From: G963674505 sp964575975
GTDB taxonomy: Bacteria; Desulfobacterota; Desulfobacteria; Desulfobacterales; SKZT01
Length of the DNA: 6,819 bases
Direction of reading: 5' to 3'
Assembly (NCBI GenBank): GCA_964575975.1
Contig: CAZNTU010000277.1
Span: 1 to 6,819 of the forward strand
Positions 6,162 to 6,819 of the stretch are shown piece by piece; the stretch's first letter is position 1, and each line of letters starts with the position of its first letter. A program made the translations under genes and the position numbers. The notes under the pieces were generated by a model. That model saw nothing but the letters and a program-made list of their open reading frames with translations, was not told where the DNA came from and ran no database searches.

Positions 6162-6377
6162 ATGTCTTTAATCGAAATGCTTCCCGATTCTTTAAAGCGA
6201 CAAATCCAAAATATGCCCGATCCGGACGAATTCATTGTAGAAGCTCTGGAAAAGGCTGTGGCCGCCCATAAACATCGTCAGAGGGTTGTCGAAGTCAGGG
6301 GCAAATACAAAAACATAAATACCAGCAGCGAGGATTTCGCCCTGCGCAAGCAATGGGAAATCGAATTGGAGGGTTGA
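6162..6377 (+). CDS. Putative antitoxin, family not recognised
   Basis: 71 residues from ATG 6162, preceded by AGGTGG with five bases spacing; a GTG three codons earlier (6153) has no ribosome binding site. I do not recognise the family. The N-terminal part (IEMLPDSLKRQIQNMPDPDEFIVEALEKAV, residues 4 to 33) could form a strand plus helices like a compact ribbon-helix-helix protein. The middle is basic (AHKHRQRVVEVRGKYK, 35-50). The tail is acidic and aromatic (SSEDFALRKQWEIELEG, 55-71), as expected for a segment that wraps a toxin and fills its active site. The antitoxin call rests mainly on position: the stop is 5 nt before the start of a PIN-domain toxin gene on the same strand, in the usual antitoxin-first order. 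The upstream gap is AT-rich and the gene is less GC-rich than its left neighbours, which would fit acquisition. Confidence 0.72.
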   Translation: MSLIEMLPDSLKRQIQNMPDPDEFIVEALEKAVAAHKHRQRVVEVRGKYKNINTSSEDFALRKQWEIELEG

Positions 6378-6382
6378 TAAAA

Positions 6383-6775
6383 ATGCCCTTCGTTTTGGAT
6401 GCATGCGGTATGATCGCCTTTGTAAGAGAGGCACCCGGCGCGGAAATCGTGGTAAGACTTTTGACGAATGGCCAATGCGTGGCTCATGCCCTGAACATGT
6501 GCGAGTTGTATTACGATTTTTTTCGCGCCGCAAACCGCCAAACGGCAAGCGACGCCGTATCCGATCTTCTTTCGCTCGGCTTGGCGATCCGGGAGGATAT
6601 GGACCGGGAATTTTGGCAAGAGGTTGGAAGGCTCAAAGCCGAAATAAAGCGCATTTCTCTGGCGGATTGTTGCACCATTGCCTTGACCGAAAGAATCAAC
6701 GGCACACTTGCTACCTCGGATCATCATGAATTCGATCCCATTTTCAAGATGAAAATTTGCGAGATATTATCTTGA
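6383..6775 (+). CDS. PIN-domain ribonuclease toxin (VapC-like)
   Basis: 130 residues, the normal size for a VapC-type toxin. The PIN catalytic acids are all present: Asp6 in FVLDAC, Glu41 in NMCELYYDF, Asp95 in ISLADCC and Asp113 in LATSDHHEFDPI. The ATG at 6383 puts the first strand and Asp6 at the very N-terminus, as in the family. An in-frame ATG at 6353 would overlap the antitoxin gene and add an unlikely extension. GGAGGG at 6368-6373, inside the end of the antitoxin gene, serves as ribosome binding site with nine bases spacing and suggests translational coupling. Family members cleave RNA, often tRNA or rRNA, and are held inactive by the partner antitoxin; the RNA target here is unknown. 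Five cysteines (8, 32, 40, 96, 97 plus 126 near the end, six in all) are more than usual for such a small toxin. Positions 6776-6819 downstream show no gene. Confidence 0.92.
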   Translation: MPFVLDACGMIAFVREAPGAEIVVRLLTNGQCVAHALNMCELYYDFFRAANRQTASDAVSDLLSLGLAIREDMDREFWQEVGRLKAEIKRISLADCCTIALTERINGTLATSDHHEFDPIFKMKICEILS

Positions 6776-6819
6776 CATCGTAAACATAAGCCGCAACCAA
6801 TTGAAATATTTCGACCTTG

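Noticed and set aside
6803..6812. 10-bp palindrome GAAATATTTC near the right end
   Set aside because: It is short and AT-rich, and such palindromes are common by chance; no T-run or stable stem makes it a terminator.
1..6819. CRISPR array, tRNA/rRNA genes, insertion sequence ends
   Set aside because: I looked for spaced direct repeats, tRNA-like cloverleaf and CCA ends, and transposase motifs, and saw none.

Overview
The window is 6.8 kb of bacterial chromosome with moderately high GC. All genes from position 229 to 6035 lie on the minus strand, and a two-gene toxin-antitoxin pair lies on the plus strand at the right end. A Sec-type signal peptide on a periplasmic-type binding protein, together with a CoA-transferase, fits a Gram-negative-type and probably fermentative or anaerobic bacterium. 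I cannot name the lineage from sequence alone; Synergistota or a Desulfo-type group are guesses only.

Right part, minus strand (6035 to 2734): an ABC importer operon of the nitrate/sulfonate/taurine (NitT/TauT) type. It runs substrate-binding protein, then permease 8 nt later, then ATPase through a 4-nt ATGA overlap. A DUF2161-type PD-(D/E)XK nuclease-like gene follows 37 nt after the ATPase and is probably co-transcribed. The substrate cannot be read from the sequence, and no riboswitch is visible in the short leader.

Left part, minus strand (2513 to 229): a second transcription unit with its own upstream region, which carries a perfect TTGACA -35 box. It encodes an acetyl-CoA hydrolase/CoA-transferase fused to a C-terminal GNAT acetyltransferase domain. 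A 116-residue STAS protein (anti-sigma-factor antagonist type) follows 56 nt later with an excellent ribosome binding site. In the CoA-transferase, the position where this family normally carries its catalytic glutamate reads glutamine, and the CoA-binding glycine motif is also altered. Positions 1-228 hold no convincing gene but carry two strong inverted repeats.

Plus strand, right end (6162 to 6775): an unrecognised 71-residue putative antitoxin followed by a PIN-domain ribonuclease toxin (VapC-like) with all four acidic residues. This pair is transcribed divergently from the ABC operon across a 126-bp AT-rich gap where the two candidate promoters overlap.

Nothing here is clearly a new defence or mobile system. 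The points most worth following are the Glu-to-Gln change in the CoA-transferase/GNAT fusion, its pairing with a STAS protein that has no partner kinase in view, the nuclease-like gene attached to a transporter operon, and the antitoxin family.
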